Below are positions 1 through 8,917 of a stretch of DNA of 64,000 nucleotides, piece by piece. The position numbers and the translations under genes were made by a program. Below the pieces are notes generated by a model. The model saw nothing but the letters and a program-made list of their open reading frames with translations. It did not search any database and was not told where the DNA came from. The stretch's first letter is position 1. Every line of letters begins with the position of its first letter. The DNA is from Amycolatopsis thermophila (GTDB taxonomy: Bacteria > Actinomycetota > Actinomycetes > Mycobacteriales > Pseudonocardiaceae), in contig NZ_JAUSUT010000001.1 in NCBI RefSeq assembly GCF_030814215.1, positions 310,001-374,000 on the forward strand, given 5' to 3'.

Positions 1-1
1 G

Positions 2-265
2 AAGATCGACCACGCGCTGGCCTACTTCCGCAAGCTCGACGGCGTACCCGGAATCGAGATCCGCACCCACGGAACGGTGCTCTACAACAGCATCTTCCGC
101 TTCGACGACGAGATGATCATCAACCCGCACGTCTACGGCAAGATGGCCGCCCACGCCCCCGCGCTGCACCTGCGGCGGTTGTCGGCGGGCGACCTGTTCA
201 CCACCTACGCGGACAGCTTCACCGCCGTGTGGGAGCACGCTCAACCGCACAAGTGGGAGGACTGA
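2..265 (+). CDS. C-terminal part of an unrecognised actinobacterial protein (5' end outside window)
   Basis: The open frame enters from the left edge and stops at TGA 263-265, leaving 87 codons. The residues include a GTVLYNSIFRFDDEMIINPH stretch and a helical tail ending in PHKWED. I recognise this kind of tail from actinobacterial helix-turn-helix proteins that precede a Nudix gene, but no DNA-binding domain is visible in this part, so that is inference. The gene is followed after 5 bases by the Nudix gene, whose ribosome-binding site lies inside this gene's last codons, so the two are probably translated together. Confidence 0.6.
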   Translation, partial: KIDHALAYFRKLDGVPGIEIRTHGTVLYNSIFRFDDEMIINPHVYGKMAAHAPALHLRRLSAGDLFTTYADSFTAVWEHAQPHKWED

Positions 266-270
266 GGCTC

Positions 271-741
271 GTGCCGAAGAAGGACTACTACGACGACCCC
301 GACGCCCCGGCCGCCAACAGCATCGTGCCCGCGGTCGCCGCGGTCGTGCGCAACGAGGCCGGCGACATCCTGATGATCGAGCGCACCGACAACGGACTAT
401 GGGCACTCCCCGGCGGAGCCCAGGACCTCGGCGAGTCGGTGGTGGACGCCGTGCGACGCGAGGTCGAGGAAGAAACCGGGCTGACGGTCGAGGTCACCGG
501 GATCAGCGGCATCTACTCCGACCCCAAGCACCTCATCGCCTACGACGACGGCGAGGTCCGGCAGGAGTTCTCGATTTGCTTCCACGCCCGCCCGCTGGCA
601 GGCACGTTGCGGCCCAGCTCGGAGTCACGACAGGTGCACTGGGTCGCCCCGGAGCGCCTGGACGAGCTGGACATCCACCCGTCCATGCGGCTGCGTATCG
701 ACCACACGGTCAAGAACCCTGAGGACGTCCATTTGGGTTAG
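271..741 (+). CDS. Nudix hydrolase
   Basis: This 156-residue protein should hydrolyse a nucleoside diphosphate linked to another moiety. A complete Nudix box lies at about residues 49-71 (G, five residues, E, seven residues, REVEEETGL), with the catalytic glutamates intact. The start is GTG 271, about ten bases after a GGAGG within the end of the upstream gene; an in-frame ATG at 229 would lie inside that gene and has no site of its own. The 3' end overlaps the tail of the HD gene on the other strand by about 32 bases. The substrate cannot be read from the sequence. Nudix genes paired with regulators are frequent on actinobacterial integrative elements, which fits the neighbourhood but is inference. 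Confidence 0.9.
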   Translation: MPKKDYYDDPDAPAANSIVPAVAAVVRNEAGDILMIERTDNGLWALPGGAQDLGESVVDAVRREVEEETGLTVEVTGISGIYSDPKHLIAYDDGEVRQEFSICFHARPLAGTLRPSSESRQVHWVAPERLDELDIHPSMRLRIDHTVKNPEDVHLG

Positions 742-1287
742 CCGCCGAGACGGCGGAGAGACGGCCCTTCGTGCGCTCGACGGCTGTCAGCAGCTCGGGG
801 GTGGCACCGGTGATGAACCGAGTCACGAGGTGGCCAGGGCCGTAGCGCCGCTTGATCTCCGCAATGCGGTCTTCGGCGTCGACGGTCTCGCCGTCCGGCG
901 AGGTGGTGAGGTCGCAGTACCAGAGCGCGTCGCGGATCGAACCGCGCTCGTCGTGGAAGTCGGCCAGCTGTTCGGTCAGCCCCGCAGTTCGGCTTCATAG
1001 ACGGCGTAGGAGTGGTGTGCGACGAGGTGCACGAGCCGTTCGGGGGCATTGACCTTGGCTAGGTAGGTAGCGCCGTCGATGGGGTGAAAGCCGGTGTCGA
1101 CCAGATCGGGGGCATACCCGATGTCGTGAAGAATGGCCGCGGCTTCGAGGAGTTCGGCGTCCGATCCGGCGACCGGCGCGAGGGTGCGTGCCTGCCGTGC
1201 TACGCCCTGGACGTGGGCCCATCGTCGAGGCAGCGCGTCACGCAGCTTCGCCTCGGAGAGGTCGTATGCCCACGAGATCAGCGACAT
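710..1287 (-). pseudogene. HD-domain phosphohydrolase, single-base frameshift
   Basis: The first 103 codons (1287 down to a TGA at 976-978) encode the front of an HD-domain protein: His25, the HD pair at 54-55 and His91-92. Immediately after E-L-R-G the frame closes, but the next frame continues with L-T-E-Q-L-A-D-F-H-D-E-R and a well-conserved remainder down to a TGA at 710-712. Restoring one base near 979-982 would give a protein of about 192 residues. This is either a recent inactivating deletion or a sequencing error. The ATG lies 10 bases inside the end of the GntR gene, so the two form an operon. The tail overlaps the convergent Nudix gene. Confidence 0.75.
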
Positions 1288-1601
1288 CCGCCCACCGTAA
1301 CGTCAAGATTCAGCGGACGCCGAGGCCCGCGAACGAAGGTGCCCTTGGAGCAGACGGTCACGACCAGGCCCAGCTCCCGCAGGATGCTGGTCGCGTGGCG
1401 GGCCGTGCCCAGTGAGACGCCGTACTCGGCGACCAGCCGCCGTTCGGCCGGCAACGGGGTGTTGGGTTTCAGTTGGCCTGCGGCGATGAGCCTGGCCAGG
1501 TGATCGGCCAGCTGCTCGTAGATGTACTTGTCCGGGTTGCTGTCCGGATCAAAGACGATGCGTTGGTCGACGGCTCCGCGGCCGCCGAGGTCATCGCTCA
1601 T
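1278..1601 (-). CDS. Short GntR-family transcriptional regulator
   Basis: 107 residues. A GntR winged helix covers about residues 24-90: YEQLADHLARLIAAGQL, then LPAERRLVAEYGVS and the recognition helix GTARHATSILRELG. There is almost nothing after the wing, so it lacks the usual ligand-binding domain. It resembles the small KorSA/YtrA-like regulators of actinobacterial mobile elements. ATG 1601 is preceded by GGAGGGAGC, which decides the start over an upstream in-frame codon at 1649. It overlaps the HD gene by 10 bases. It probably represses this pair or an element function; the target is unknown. Confidence 0.85.
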   Translation of the reverse strand: MSDDLGGRGAVDQRIVFDPDSNPDKYIYEQLADHLARLIAAGQLKPNTPLPAERRLVAEYGVSLGTARHATSILRELGLVVTVCSKGTFVRGPRRPLNLDVTVGGCR

Positions 1602-1683
1602 GCTCCCTCCTGCCTGTCGGCGATACCGGGTGCGCGCCGCGCCGCACACCAGCGCCGCTCGTTGCGACAGGGCACGAGCGCCA

Positions 1684-1706
1684 GGATATCCGATTTTGGG
1701 ATATCC
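1684..1706. promoter_or_regulatory. Paired GGATATCC palindromes, candidate XRE operator
   Basis: Two perfect copies of the palindrome GGATATCC (1684-1691 and 1699-1706), 15 bases centre to centre, lie 25 bases before the XRE start. Together they form a larger imperfect dyad. The right half, TGGGATATCC-like, recurs before the XRE-cupin gene at 25616-25637. Binding by the adjacent regulator is inferred. Confidence 0.45.
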
Positions 1707-1731
1707 GTCGGCTCTCCGGTCGCCTTGACAG

Positions 1732-1968
1732 GTGGAGAAGTCGATCTACTCGGCCAAGTACCAACAGCTCTGCCGCCTCCTGCGCGAACTACGCCAGGAA
1801 GCCGGCCTCACGCAGGTGCAGGTAGCAGAGCGCCTCGGGGTGCCACAGTCGTTTGTCAGCAAGTACGAGTCAGGGGAGCGACGGCTCGACTTGATCGAAC
1901 TTCGACATGTGGCTGGTGCCCTTGGAACATCCGTGACTAACGTGATCGGGAGGCTCGACCTCTCCTGA
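1732..1968 (+). CDS. Small XRE-family helix-turn-helix regulator
   Basis: 78 residues that are essentially one Cro/CI-type DNA-binding domain (residues about 10-65), with GLTQVQVAERLGVPQSFVSK as the helix-turn-helix and KYESGERRLD after it. There is no extra effector domain. The start is GTG 1732; no strong Shine-Dalgarno sequence is visible. The paired palindromes just upstream suggest autoregulation. It stands between the GntR/HD pair (divergent) and the convergent hsdR gene, so it could act as the control protein for the restriction locus, but no copy of the palindrome was seen before hsdM. Confidence 0.85.
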   Translation: MEKSIYSAKYQQLCRLLRELRQEAGLTQVQVAERLGVPQSFVSKYESGERRLDLIELRHVAGALGTSVTNVIGRLDLS

Positions 1969-2045
1969 GGGTTGTCTGGTGACGGCGTGTTGCAATCAGT
2001 GCTCTGTTGAACCGGTACCGCACGGTCTTTTGCGCGCCGGCCGGC

Positions 2046-5000
2046 TCACACGTCCGTCCCCCGATCGATCGCGGCCTCGTAGAAGGCGTCGGCGAGCGCC
2101 ATGATGACCGCGCTGATACCGGGACCGTCGCTGAAGAAGTAGTCGGCCATGGTGTTGTGGGCTTCCTGGTTCTCGACGACTGCCTCGGTGACCGCGACTT
2201 GAAAGTCCTGCGACTCCATGAACTGCTTTTTCGAGTTCACCTTGGTCTGGTTGACCAGCTCCGGATAGGCGAGCAGTCGCTGCACCAACCCCTGCACGAA
2301 CTCCCGGATCTGCGACTGGGTGAACGACTCGGCGCCGAAGAGGTCGTTCATCTTGTCGATAACCACCTGGAGAGCGACGTACTTCGGCTCCTTCCGCGCC
2401 CCGGTACCCGCCGCGCTGATCCCTTTCAGCTCGCCGTCACCGGTCAGCGAGATGTCGACCGCGGTTCCCTTGCTGTGCTTGACGCCGACCAGGACCACGT
2501 CGGAGAGGTCGACGTCCGCGGACCACGATGAATCTGCGATGACCTTCTCCAAAAGCCGCAGGAAGATCGACAGCATCTCCATGTACGCGTCGCCGTAGTC
2601 GACGATTTGGCTCATGAAGTCGTATAGCCGGACGAAGGTAGACACGTCCTTGCGGAACAGGTCAAGGGTGTTGAGGGTGACCTTGTCGTCGGCCTCAATC
2701 GCTTTCGCATAGCGGCGGGCAAACTCGTTCTTGGCCGGGCTGATCGCAGCCGAGAGCGCGTTGTTGCCTTTCCGGGTGACCCACAGCTCGGCGACCTCGC
2801 GTACTTGCTCCGGGGTGTAAATCCCGGCCTGAGCGAGCTTCATCGCGAGGTGGACAACTACGTACGGGTCGGTTTCGGTCTCCAGTGTCGCATTGGTGAA
2901 GTAGGGCTCGAACGCGGCCCGGATGTCCTCGGGCTTGTTCACGAAGTCGATGACGAACGTCTTGCGCTTCTGCTCCCCGCCCGCGGTGCGATGGGTGCGG
3001 TTGAGCCGGGAGAGGGTCTGCACGGCCGTGACCCCGGAGAGCTTCTTGTCCACGTACATTGCCGAGAGGAGCGGCTGGTCGAACCCTGTCTGGTATTTGT
3101 TGGCGACCAGCATGATCTTGTATGTCGTGCCCTTGAAGGCGGCGGCCAGGTCAGAGCCGGCACCGGGGTTCAGGTTGGCCTCGGTAAACTCGTCGTCCTT
3201 GCTCGGCTGCGGTCCCCAGTCCGCGGCCCATTCCTCGTCCTCAGCCATGGCCACCGAACCGGAGAAGGCGACCAGGGTGCGGTAGTTGTACGAGTCGTCC
3301 TTCGCGGCCCGCTTGGCGATGTAGGCGTCGATCGCCTTCTTGTACTTCACCGCGGCCTTGCGCGAGTCCGTCACGACCATCGCCTTCGCCTTGCCCTCCA
3401 GCAGGTGGGCGACGTTCACGTGGAAATGCTCGACGATGATCTGCACCTTCTGACTGATGTTGGTCGGGTGCAGCTTCACCCACCGCATCAGCCCTTTCCG
3501 CGCCGCGGCCTCCTCCACTACCACCTCGCCGTCGCCGCTCTCCACCTGACCGGCGATCTTCAGCGCGGTGTCATAGGACTGGTAGCCCTTGAGCACGTCG
3601 AGGATGTAGCCCTCCTCGATCGCCTGCCGCATCGAGTAGAGGTGGAACTCGACCGGCTTGCCGTCAGGACCCTTGCGGCCGAAGAGTTCCAGTGTCTTGT
3701 TCTTCGGTGTCGCGGTGAACGCGAAGTAGGCGATGTTCTCCGACTCGGCCCGCTCGGTCATCTCCGCGGCCAGGATCGACTCGACGTCGACGGAGCCGCC
3801 CTCCTCGATCTCGTTGACCTCCTCCGCGGTCAGCACCGCCTTGAGTTTGGAGGAGATCTGCCCGGACTGTGAGGAGTGCGCCTCGTCCGCGATCACCGCG
3901 AACCGCTTCCCCTTCAGCCCCTTGTCGGCCCGGATCTCATCTAGCGCGAACGGAAAGGTCTGCATCGTCACCGCGATGATCAGTTCACCGTTTTTCAACG
4001 CGGTCGCGAGCAGCCCGGACTTCGACTTCGCCCCTGCCTTGCGGACGTCCTCCGGGCTAATCGTAGCCACGATCTTCCCCGACCCGTCGATCTGTCGGAT
4101 CGCTTCCTGGAGCTGCCCGTCGAGCACGGTGCGGTCCACGACCACGATCACCGAGTCGAATACCTTCTTGTCGTTCACGTGCAGCCGCGCCAGCCGGTGC
4201 GCGGTCCAGGCAATGGTGTTCGTCTTCCCTGACCCTGCGGAGTGCTCGATCAAGTAGCGCTGCCCCACCCCCTCCTCGCGCACCGCCGCCACGATGTTCG
4301 TCACGGCCTCCCACTGGTGGAACCGCGGGAAGAGCATGCTCGTACGCCGCACTGACGTCCCGGTGGTGACATCCCACTCCTCCTTGGTCTCCACGATCAT
4401 CAGCCGGCCGATGATGTTGAGCCAGGCGTGCTTCTCCCAGACCCGCTCCCACAAGTACGCCGTCGCAGACCGTCCACCCTCACCCGGTGGGTTCCCCGCG
4501 CCACCGTCGTGGCCAATATTGAACGGCAGGAAAAAGGTCTTCTCGCCCTCGAGCCTGGTCGTCATCGCGGCCAGGTCGTTGGAGACCGCGAAGTGCACCA
4601 GCGCCCGGTGCCCGAACGACAACAGCGGCTCCGGTCGCCCGTTCGTCATCGGGTGCCGGTTCTTGCGATACTGGTTGATCGCCTCATCCAGCGACTGAGT
4701 GAAGTCGGTCTTCAACTCGACGGTGGCGACCGGAAGCCCGTTGATGAAGAACACTAGGTCGATACTGCGCTGGTCGGCGGTCGAGAAGTGCACCTGCCGC
4801 ATCACCCGAACCCGCATCGCCGCGTACTGCTCGTTAGTCGTCCCGTTCAGGCTGGTCTCAGGGCGGAACTGCGCCATCTTCAACCGGCCACCGCCGATGT
4901 ACTGCACCCCGTTGCGCAGGATGTTCAGCATCCCGCCGCCGTGTTCGAGAGGCTTGTCGAGCGCCGTGGTCAGCACGTCGAGGAACTTCGCCTCCGACCC

Positions 5001-5183
5001 CGCGGCTTTCAAAGCTTTCTTGTACGGCGTCGGCTGAGTCGCCTTCAGCCAGGCCACCAGGTCCTCGGGGAAGAGCGCCCGCTCCCGGTCGTACCCGGTG
5101 TCATCGGCTGAGTAAAGCCACCCGTGGTCGGCCAGGTACTCGCAGATCTCGGACTCGAAGACGACCTCGTTATGGTCGGCCAT
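2046..5183 (-). CDS. hsdR: Type I restriction enzyme, R subunit
   Basis: 1045 residues, the usual size for HsdR, the motor-nuclease subunit that translocates and cuts unmodified DNA. The N-terminal PD-(D/E)xK nuclease shows Asp142 and E156-L-K158. The SF2 helicase follows: Walker A SAGSGKT near 315-321, DEAH at 433-436, motif III FTATP at 489-493, and motif VI in QTLSRLNRTH. ATG 5183 overlaps the hsdS stop by one base (TAATG); the long upstream extension in the same frame is hsdS sequence. No motif is missing, so the enzyme looks functional. The coding sequence is visibly less GC-rich than the flanks. Confidence 0.97.
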   Translation of the reverse strand: MADHNEVVFESEICEYLADHGWLYSADDTGYDRERALFPEDLVAWLKATQPTPYKKALKAAGSEAKFLDVLTTALDKPLEHGGGMLNILRNGVQYIGGGRLKMAQFRPETSLNGTTNEQYAAMRVRVMRQVHFSTADQRSIDLVFFINGLPVATVELKTDFTQSLDEAINQYRKNRHPMTNGRPEPLLSFGHRALVHFAVSNDLAAMTTRLEGEKTFFLPFNIGHDGGAGNPPGEGGRSATAYLWERVWEKHAWLNIIGRLMIVETKEEWDVTTGTSVRRTSMLFPRFHQWEAVTNIVAAVREEGVGQRYLIEHSAGSGKTNTIAWTAHRLARLHVNDKKVFDSVIVVVDRTVLDGQLQEAIRQIDGSGKIVATISPEDVRKAGAKSKSGLLATALKNGELIIAVTMQTFPFALDEIRADKGLKGKRFAVIADEAHSSQSGQISSKLKAVLTAEEVNEIEEGGSVDVESILAAEMTERAESENIAYFAFTATPKNKTLELFGRKGPDGKPVEFHLYSMRQAIEEGYILDVLKGYQSYDTALKIAGQVESGDGEVVVEEAAARKGLMRWVKLHPTNISQKVQIIVEHFHVNVAHLLEGKAKAMVVTDSRKAAVKYKKAIDAYIAKRAAKDDSYNYRTLVAFSGSVAMAEDEEWAADWGPQPSKDDEFTEANLNPGAGSDLAAAFKGTTYKIMLVANKYQTGFDQPLLSAMYVDKKLSGVTAVQTLSRLNRTHRTAGGEQKRKTFVIDFVNKPEDIRAAFEPYFTNATLETETDPYVVVHLAMKLAQAGIYTPEQVREVAELWVTRKGNNALSAAISPAKNEFARRYAKAIEADDKVTLNTLDLFRKDVSTFVRLYDFMSQIVDYGDAYMEMLSIFLRLLEKVIADSSWSADVDLSDVVLVGVKHSKGTAVDISLTGDGELKGISAAGTGARKEPKYVALQVVIDKMNDLFGAESFTQSQIREFVQGLVQRLLAYPELVNQTKVNSKKQFMESQDFQVAVTEAVVENQEAHNTMADYFFSDGPGISAVIMALADAFYEAAIDRGTDV

Positions 5184-6451
5184 TAAGCCGCCTCCCGTAC
5201 GTCGATCTGCCCCGTCACGGCCGCCGTGATCAACGCCGCACGGCGTTCGCGGGCGAGCTCGATGAACCCCTCGGTCTCGACGATGAGGGTGTCGATCTTG
5301 GCGGTTTGCCCGTCGAGATACGCCGCAATGCGGCGCTGCTCGTCGAGTGGAGGTACGGCCAGCCGAAACTGCTTTAGCGCCTCGCACGTGAGACCGCCCT
5401 TCGTGCTTCCATTTTCCTCACTAAGTCGTCGAAGCTCGTCATAAGACGCTCTGAGCGACCACAAAAGGTACTCCGGCAACCACCGGCTCCGATCAGGAGT
5501 CACGTACGCAACGTGCTGGTTCACCGTGGCCTCGATGTCGAGAATCGTTGCCATTCCGCGCGTCTTCCCCTGGCCGGTCAAGCCAACCAAGACAGAGCCA
5601 GGAGCAACAACCGGCAAGTGGCATTCGCGGAGCGCCACGGCAGTCACAAACTGCTCGGCTCCGCTGACCCGAGCCTTATTGACGACGGAGCTGTTCAGCC
5701 AAGGGATGTGCCCGCCGCGCCAATAGATAGCGCTATCCCGCCGTGGTGTCGACCCATTGCCGATACGAGCCGTACGTCCAAGCTTGTCTGTCGCTGAACC
5801 GGTCGACTGGAGAATGGCATGCATAGCCACGGCCTGGCGCCGCTCGCGGAGCATCTCGATCAGGCGCTGCTGCTCCTCGATGAGCGTGTCGATGCGGACG
5901 GTCTCGCGGTCGAGATAGTGGGCGATCGCGCGCTGCTTCGCAAGGGGCGGGATCGGGATCGGAAGCGTCTTCAACTTCCCGGCGCTAATGTGGACCACGG
6001 TGAACCCAGTCGACCTGATCGCTTTGTATGCCCGTAGCGGGGATGATTCGAGCGCGTAGGCCAGGTAAAGTGGGTCAATCTCGTGGCTGGGGTGGAAAAC
6101 CACCGCGTCGCCGCCGACGACCGCTGGTTCAGCAAGGAGCGACATCGCGGACTTCCCGATGTCCTCAGCCGATTCGCCGGATGCTGCAAAGACAATGCTG
6201 TGCATCGGCAGCGGCGTATACCTCGCTGCGTCCTCCTCGCTGACAAACGCCACGGGCGCAGCGATGGTTGTGTCGAACTTCGTGTACAAGTCGCCGTAGC
6301 GAACGACCGGAACGCCAGCATCACGGTTGTCTTCCTTCGACCCCCCGCGTCCCTTGACCAACGCCCCCAGAGCGCCGAGTCGCTTGATGGACCAGCCGGC
6401 CGGAAGTCGCCCCAACCACGGGTCAACGGCATTCTCGGATACGCCGCTCAC
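5183..6451 (-). CDS. hsdS: Type I restriction-modification specificity subunit
   Basis: 422 residues. HsdS sets the bipartite DNA target for both methylation and restriction. Two target-recognition domains (about 20-170 and 215-380) are each followed by the conserved spacer helix: PPLAKQRAIAHYLDRETV then IDTLIEEQ, and PPLDEQRRIAAYLDGQTA then IDTLIVET. GTG 6451 overlaps the hsdM stop by four bases (GTGA), which decides the start. This is the least GC-rich gene of the window, as expected for the rapidly exchanged specificity gene. The recognised sequence cannot be predicted by eye. Confidence 0.95.
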   Translation of the reverse strand: MSGVSENAVDPWLGRLPAGWSIKRLGALGALVKGRGGSKEDNRDAGVPVVRYGDLYTKFDTTIAAPVAFVSEEDAARYTPLPMHSIVFAASGESAEDIGKSAMSLLAEPAVVGGDAVVFHPSHEIDPLYLAYALESSPLRAYKAIRSTGFTVVHISAGKLKTLPIPIPPLAKQRAIAHYLDRETVRIDTLIEEQQRLIEMLRERRQAVAMHAILQSTGSATDKLGRTARIGNGSTPRRDSAIYWRGGHIPWLNSSVVNKARVSGAEQFVTAVALRECHLPVVAPGSVLVGLTGQGKTRGMATILDIEATVNQHVAYVTPDRSRWLPEYLLWSLRASYDELRRLSEENGSTKGGLTCEALKQFRLAVPPLDEQRRIAAYLDGQTAKIDTLIVETEGFIELARERRAALITAAVTGQIDVREAA

Positions 6452-8193
6452 TGCTCTACCTCTCGCAGCAGGTCGAGGATCTTGGCGACCTGCTTCTCTA
6501 GGTCGGCGTCGATCTCGGCAAGGGGGCGGGGTGGGACGTACTTGTAGAAGTGGCGGGTGAAGGGGATTTCGTAGCCCGTCTTGACCTTGGCCCAATCGAT
6601 CCACGCGTCGGGCACGTGTGGCTTCACCTCGGCGTCGAAGTACGCTTGGATGACCTCGGTCTTGTCGGCCGCGCCGACGGTCGAGCCGCCGTAGGTGAAC
6701 GAGACGTTCTCGGTATCGCGCTTCTTCGTGTCCGGCTTGGGCTTGCCCTTACGGTCCACGACCGGCTTTCCGTCCTCGTCGACGAGGGGGCGCTCCACGG
6801 TTACGGTCCAGTAGCCAAACTCGTCGTTGCGCAGCACTTTGGAGAAGTCCGGGTCTGCATCTTCGAAGTCGGCGTACAGCCGGACGATCTTGGCGCGGTC
6901 GGCGTCGCTGAGCTCACGGTTCTTGGCGCCGAGATTCTTGCGCATCTTGGTCCAGAACGACGAACCGTCGATGAGCTGCACCTTGCCCTTGCGGTCCGGA
7001 TGCTTGGTGTTGTCGAGGATCCAGATGTAGGTAGCGATACCGGTGTTGAAAAACATGTTCGTCGGCAGCGCGACGATGGCATCGACCAGGTCGTTCTCGA
7101 GCAGCCACTTGCGAATGTTGGAGGGTCCGGACTCGGCGGCGCCGTTGAAGAGCGGCGATCCGTTCATCACAATCCCGGCGCGGCCGCCGCCGTCCTCCGG
7201 CGCCCGCATCTTGTGAACCAGGTGTAGCAGGAAGAGCATCTGCCCGTCCGAGGTGGACGGGAGTCCCGGGGCGAACCGGCCGTAGGGTCCCGCTTCGTCG
7301 CGCTCTTTCGCGACCGCTTTGGCATATTGCTTCCAGTCGACACCGTACGGTGGATTGGACATGCAGAAGTCGAATTGGCGGCCCTTGAACGCGTCATCGG
7401 TCAGCGTGTTGCCGAAGGCGATGTTGGTCGCGTGGTGCCCCTTGGCCAGCAGATCGGACTTGCAGATCGCGTACGACTGCGGGTTGTACTCCTGGCCGTA
7501 CAGGCTCAGCTTCGCGTCAGGGTTCTGTGCGAGCAAGTGCTCCTCGGCCAGGGCAAGCATGCCGCCAGTGCCCGCAGTGGGGTCGTACAGTGTGCGGACG
7601 ATGCCGGCCTCAGTCAGGTCGGCGTCCCGCTCGGCGAAGAGCAGGTCGACCAACAGCCGGATCGCGTCCCGCGGGGTGTAGTGGTCGCCGGAGGTCTCGT
7701 TCGCGGCCTCGTTGAACTTGCGGATGATGTATTCGAACGCATCGCCCATGTCGGCGTTGGACACGACGTCCGGATGCAGATCGATCGCCTTGAAAGACGT
7801 GATGACCTCGCGAAGCAGCCCCGCCTTCTCCAGGGCAAGGATCTCCTTCTTGAAGTCGAAGTATTCAAACACGTCGACGTCCGGCGAGAACCGGTCGATG
7901 TAGTCGGCCAGGTTGTCCGCCAGCCCGTCGGCGTCGGCCAGCAGGTTGGCGAAGGAGTAATTCGACGTGTTGTAGAACGGCCGCCCGGTCGCCTTCTTGA
8001 CCTCGATCTTGAGCCGGTTTGGGTTGTCGTACTTCGCCGCCAGCTCGCGCACCGTCTCCCGGTCGGGCTCGAGGATGCAGTCGAGGCGGCGCAGGATCGT
8101 GAGCGGCAGGATCACGTTGCCGTACTGGTTGGGGCGGTAGGGACCCCGAAGCTGGTCGGCGATCGACCAGATGAAACTACCCAGCGTGCTCAC
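6448..8193 (-). CDS. hsdM: Type I restriction-modification methyltransferase subunit (N6-adenine)
   Basis: 581 residues. HsdM methylates adenine in the HsdS target using S-adenosylmethionine. A helical N-terminal domain (about 1-140) precedes the methyltransferase fold, with the SAM motif DPTAGTGG at 204-211 and the catalytic NPPY at 280-283. The C-terminal part contains a lysine- and glycine-rich insert and ends in a coiled tail that would contact HsdS. GTG 8193 is chosen because AAGGAG stands seven bases upstream and the encoded STLGSFIWSIADQLRG is the normal beginning of the family. First gene of hsdM-hsdS-hsdR. Confidence 0.96.
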   Translation of the reverse strand: MSTLGSFIWSIADQLRGPYRPNQYGNVILPLTILRRLDCILEPDRETVRELAAKYDNPNRLKIEVKKATGRPFYNTSNYSFANLLADADGLADNLADYIDRFSPDVDVFEYFDFKKEILALEKAGLLREVITSFKAIDLHPDVVSNADMGDAFEYIIRKFNEAANETSGDHYTPRDAIRLLVDLLFAERDADLTEAGIVRTLYDPTAGTGGMLALAEEHLLAQNPDAKLSLYGQEYNPQSYAICKSDLLAKGHHATNIAFGNTLTDDAFKGRQFDFCMSNPPYGVDWKQYAKAVAKERDEAGPYGRFAPGLPSTSDGQMLFLLHLVHKMRAPEDGGGRAGIVMNGSPLFNGAAESGPSNIRKWLLENDLVDAIVALPTNMFFNTGIATYIWILDNTKHPDRKGKVQLIDGSSFWTKMRKNLGAKNRELSDADRAKIVRLYADFEDADPDFSKVLRNDEFGYWTVTVERPLVDEDGKPVVDRKGKPKPDTKKRDTENVSFTYGGSTVGAADKTEVIQAYFDAEVKPHVPDAWIDWAKVKTGYEIPFTRHFYKYVPPRPLAEIDADLEKQVAKILDLLREVEQ

Positions 8194-8547
8194 AAGGCTC
8201 CTTAACCGTTCACTGGACGATGAATGTTGGTGACGCTCAGCGCGAGCCCCGTGCAAGCCGTCCGAACAGACAGCGCACGGTCTGCAACAGCCGGTGCGTC
8301 ACAAGAGCATCATTGTGCATCATGGCATCTTGAGTACCACGACGTCGCCGGTCGCAGGGTGAGAAGTTTCTGTACGGCTTCAAGCCGCCCTGGCGGGCGG
8401 GCGCGCGGGCCGAACCGGCGCGCGGCCGAGCTGGGCCGCTCCGCTTTGCACGGCCGCGCTCAAGGCCGTCGGCCGGCGCGCGCAGGGCGGGGGAAGGCGC
8501 ACAAGTACGACACGGAGCACCCGAGGCACGCGGCTGCCGGTGGACGC

Positions 8548-8739
8548 CACCTTTCCGCGATCGCCGGATGGTCAAAGCCGGGCCGGGTGCCGTCAACCCC
8601 GCTTCGCGCCGATCACGCCTCCGGTGGTCGGCTCGTGCACGCACAGTCACGTCTCGTAGTTCGGCTGTGCGGCGTGATCGGTTACAAGGGTTGACGGCAC
8701 CCGGCCCGGCTGTAGGCGGCTTTGGATCGCGGAAAGGTG
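8548..8739. repeat. 192-bp nested inverted repeat
   Basis: Perfect inverted arms occur at three nested levels: 8548-8562 with 8725-8739 (15 bp), 8577-8599 with 8688-8710 (23 bp), and 8610-8619 with 8671-8680 (10 bp). A six-base pair GCACAG/CTGTGC (8641-8646, 8665-8670) closes the centre. The gap between the outer and middle arms is 14 bases on both sides. The element could fold into one long cruciform or RNA stem. It encodes nothing recognisable. A MITE-like element, a structured RNA, or a remnant of a mobile element are all possible. Confidence 0.8.
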
Positions 8740-8917
8740 ACGAGCGGTCAGTCAGCAGCCCGTTGAACAGCGTTGTTGCGCCCGCGCGGCCCGCCGTGGC
8801 TGACATCCAATTGTGACATCAACAGGGGCGGATCAGCGTGAACAGACGTGGGGAAATCCGAAGGACGAGGACGAGCCGAAGCAGCGAAAGCCCAGGTCGC
8901 CAGCAGCCACCATGTAG

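Noticed and set aside
8237-8806. 189-codon minus-strand frame over the inverted repeat
   Set aside because: The frame crosses both arms of the repeat and shows no domain or start site.
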